Source: an uncultured Pseudomonadota bacterium
GTDB taxonomy: Bacteria; Pseudomonadota; Gammaproteobacteria; Burkholderiales; Eutrophovitaceae
NCBI GenBank assembly: GCA_937983055.1
Contig: CALJLA010000199.1
Span: 1 to 37,820, forward strand
Reading direction: 5' to 3'
DNA length: 37,820 nucleotides
Shown here: one piece after another, positions 36,508 to 37,820 of the stretch
How the letters are laid out: every line of letters starts with the position of its first letter
Position numbering within the stretch: the stretch's first letter is position 1
Position numbers and translations under genes: made by a program
The notes under the pieces: model-generated
Seen by the model: only the letters and a program-made list of their open reading frames with translations
Database searches by the model: none
Told to the model about the DNA's origin: nothing

Positions 36508-37122
36508 ATGATCTTCTGGCCTGCTCTGATCGACGCCCTGGGCGCGGTGATTGCCTGGGTCATCTGGCAGCATCGGTCACGTCGCGCCTACATCGACGGC
36601 TTCGAGTTCCCCGAGGCGCTGCGCATGAAGTTCCGCGAGCGCCGCCCCGGCCTGCTGCCGGCGCAGGAAGGCAGGGTGTTCGAGGGGCTGCGCCAGTGGT
36701 TCCGGGTGTGTCACGCCGCGGGCGGGCGCCGCGTGTCCATGCCTTCGCAGGCGGTCGACGATGCCTGGCACGCCTTCATTCTGTTCACCCGCAACTACCA
36801 GCTGTTCTGCGGCAAGGCGTTTGGCCGCTTCCTGCACCACACGCCGGCCGAGGCGATGCGCACGCAGACCGAGCCGACCGAGGGCATCCGCCGGTCGTGG
36901 CGGCTCGCCTGCGGCCTGGAAGGCATCGACCCGCGGCTGCCGCAGCGGCTGCCATTACTGTTCGCGCTCGACATGGAACTCGGCATCAGCGACGGATACC
37001 GCTACTCGCTTAACTGCGCACCCGGGTCGGGAACGTACTGCGCGGGCGGCATCGGCTGCTCGTCAGGGTGCTCGTCGGGCTGCAGCGGCGATGGCGGGGG
37101 CGGCGGCTGCGGCGGAGACTGA
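36508..37122 (+). CDS. GRDP-like (glycine-rich domain) protein with N-terminal membrane segment and Gly/Cys tail
   Basis: A 204-residue protein. The N-terminus MIFWPALIDALGAVIAWVIW is a likely membrane anchor. The central part shows the GRDP-like pattern: MPSQAVDDAWHAFILFTRNYQLFC with the conserved D-x-x-W-H, then GRFLHHTPAE. The last 30 residues are almost only Gly, Cys and Ser (CAGGIGCSSGCSSGCSG and on), with seven cysteines. Such a tail could bind metal or be cross-linked; the function of bacterial GRDP-like proteins is not known to me. CGGAG eight bases before the ATG supports the start. It is divergent from the MscS gene and convergent with the DUF1330 pair. Confidence 0.82.
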   Translation: MIFWPALIDALGAVIAWVIWQHRSRRAYIDGFEFPEALRMKFRERRPGLLPAQEGRVFEGLRQWFRVCHAAGGRRVSMPSQAVDDAWHAFILFTRNYQLFCGKAFGRFLHHTPAEAMRTQTEPTEGIRRSWRLACGLEGIDPRLPQRLPLLFALDMELGISDGYRYSLNCAPGSGTYCAGGIGCSSGCSSGCSGDGGGGGCGGD

Positions 37123-37152
37123 ACCGCCGCGTGCGCCCTGCCCAGACGCGGA

Positions 37153-37440
37153 TCAGACGCCTTCGACGGCGATGATGCGTGCCTTCGCGGTTTTTTGCCG
37201 CACGGCGATCGCCTTCCGGTACTCCGGCGAGTCGTACCATTCGCGCAGCTTCTGCATGCTGTCGAAGCGGCAGACCACCAGGCGCTTCGGCGTCCAGTCG
37301 CCCTCCAGCACCGCGCTGTTCCCGCCGCGCACGATGAATTCGCCGCCGTACTTCTGCAGCGATCCGCCCGCGAGCTTCCGATACTCCTCGTAACCCTTTG
37401 GATCGGTGATCTCCACTTCGGAAATCAGATAGGTCGCCAT
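37153..37440 (-). CDS. DUF1330 family protein, downstream copy
   Basis: A 95-residue ferredoxin-like (dimeric alpha/beta barrel) protein: YLISEVEITDPKGYEEYRK, KYGGEFIVRGGNSAVLEGDW, PKRLVVCRFDS and WYDSPEYRKA are the DUF1330 landmarks. No catalytic activity is established for the family. AGAGGAG precedes the ATG. It lies 43 bp after a paralogue with the same layout and closely similar length, so the two arose by tandem duplication and are likely co-transcribed. They could form hetero-oligomers. Confidence 0.93.
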   Translation of the reverse strand: MATYLISEVEITDPKGYEEYRKLAGGSLQKYGGEFIVRGGNSAVLEGDWTPKRLVVCRFDSMQKLREWYDSPEYRKAIAVRQKTAKARIIAVEGV

Positions 37441-37483
37441 GTCGTCTCCTCTTCGTTATGGAATATGCCGGACACCGCGGCGC

Positions 37484-37771
37484 TCAAACGCCCTCGACCA
37501 GTATCACGTTGCCGCTCGAAGCCTTCATCCGGATGGCGCGCGCGGGCCGATAGTCCTCCGACTCGTACCACTGCCGCGCCTTGTCGGCGGAAGCGAATTC
37601 CAGCACCACCACCCGCTTGGGTTGCCAGTTGCCCTCGAGCACTTCGGTGCGCCCGCCGCGCACCAGGTAGCGGCCGCCATATTTCTCGATGGTGGGCACC
37701 ACCATTTTTCGATACGTCTCGAACGCCTGCGGATCGTGTACGTCGATGTCGACGATCATGTATGCGGACAT
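37484..37771 (-). CDS. DUF1330 family protein, upstream copy
   Basis: A 95-residue paralogue of the following gene: YMIVDIDVHDPQAFETYRK, KYGGRYLVRGGRTEVLEGNWQPKRVVVLEF and WYESEDYRPARAIR align position by position with it, both ending in VEGV. The variable N-terminal segment differs most. GGAGG before the ATG marks the start. The promoter would lie at or beyond the window edge. Confidence 0.93.
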   Translation of the reverse strand: MSAYMIVDIDVHDPQAFETYRKMVVPTIEKYGGRYLVRGGRTEVLEGNWQPKRVVVLEFASADKARQWYESEDYRPARAIRMKASSGNVILVEGV

Positions 37772-37820
37772 GCTGCCTCCGGTGTCTGATTATTGTGTAG
37801 CGCGCCACGCCGCCTGGCTG

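Overview
The window looks like a high-GC betaproteobacterial chromosome (Burkholderiales/Rhodocyclales-like). This is inferred from the strongly GC-biased third positions, a DctP-type TRAP receptor, a GcvA-type LysR beside a DUF2917 gene, the parE/parC pair, and a 2-oxoacid oxidoreductase set resembling the 2-oxoglutarate:NADP+ enzymes known from Azoarcus/Thauera. No phage, IS transposase, CRISPR array, tRNA or rRNA was seen.

Layout. (1) 1-6450: an accessory catabolic block with a truncated TRAP receptor, an epoxide-hydrolase-like enzyme, an SDR, a BKACE (DUF849) enzyme with an apparent Tat signal, a second SDR on the opposite strand, a CitE/HpcH-type lyase and a GDSL lipoprotein esterase. 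(2) 6500-7260: an outer-membrane beta-barrel gene with a strongly folded leader and a textbook terminator. (3) 7371-9432: a DUF2917-cupin pair divergent from a GcvA-like LysR. (4) 9350-16404, minus strand: Na/Pi transporter, P-type cation ATPase, Kef-type antiporter and tandem UspA protein, probably one ion-homeostasis/stress unit. (5) 16590-17846: an unlisted 53-residue ORF, with its own UUCG-loop terminator, divergent from a second LysR. (6) 18088-23230: parE, a small exported protein and parC. (7) 23567-25815, minus: a betaine-type ABC transporter (ATPase, then a binding-protein/permease fusion). (8) 26033-31084: NADPH-linked flavo-iron-sulfur subunit, korA and korB. (9) 31185-37771: an exported hydratase-family protein with a cysteine-pair repeat domain, a serine hydrolase, a periplasmic glycerophosphodiesterase, an MscS channel, a Gly/Cys-tailed GRDP-like protein and two tandem DUF1330 genes.

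The most unusual signal is non-coding. Six intergenic loci carry arms built from short tandem 7- or 8-mers. The octamers fit CRCNRAGG (CACGAAGG, CACCAAGG, CGCAGAGG, CGCGGAGG); the heptamers are CTAGGCT and GGACTCG. Most loci are inverted pairs: a plus-oriented left arm starting within about 40 nt of a stop codon, a core, and a reverse-complement right arm. In one case the core is a whole SDR gene, and the two terminal inverted repeats match at 26 of 27 bases once one octamer is removed. In another the repeat supplies the stop codon of the preceding gene. I do not recognise this as a named repeat family.

A second theme is export of enzymes normally found in the cytosol (the BKACE enzyme and the hydratase).
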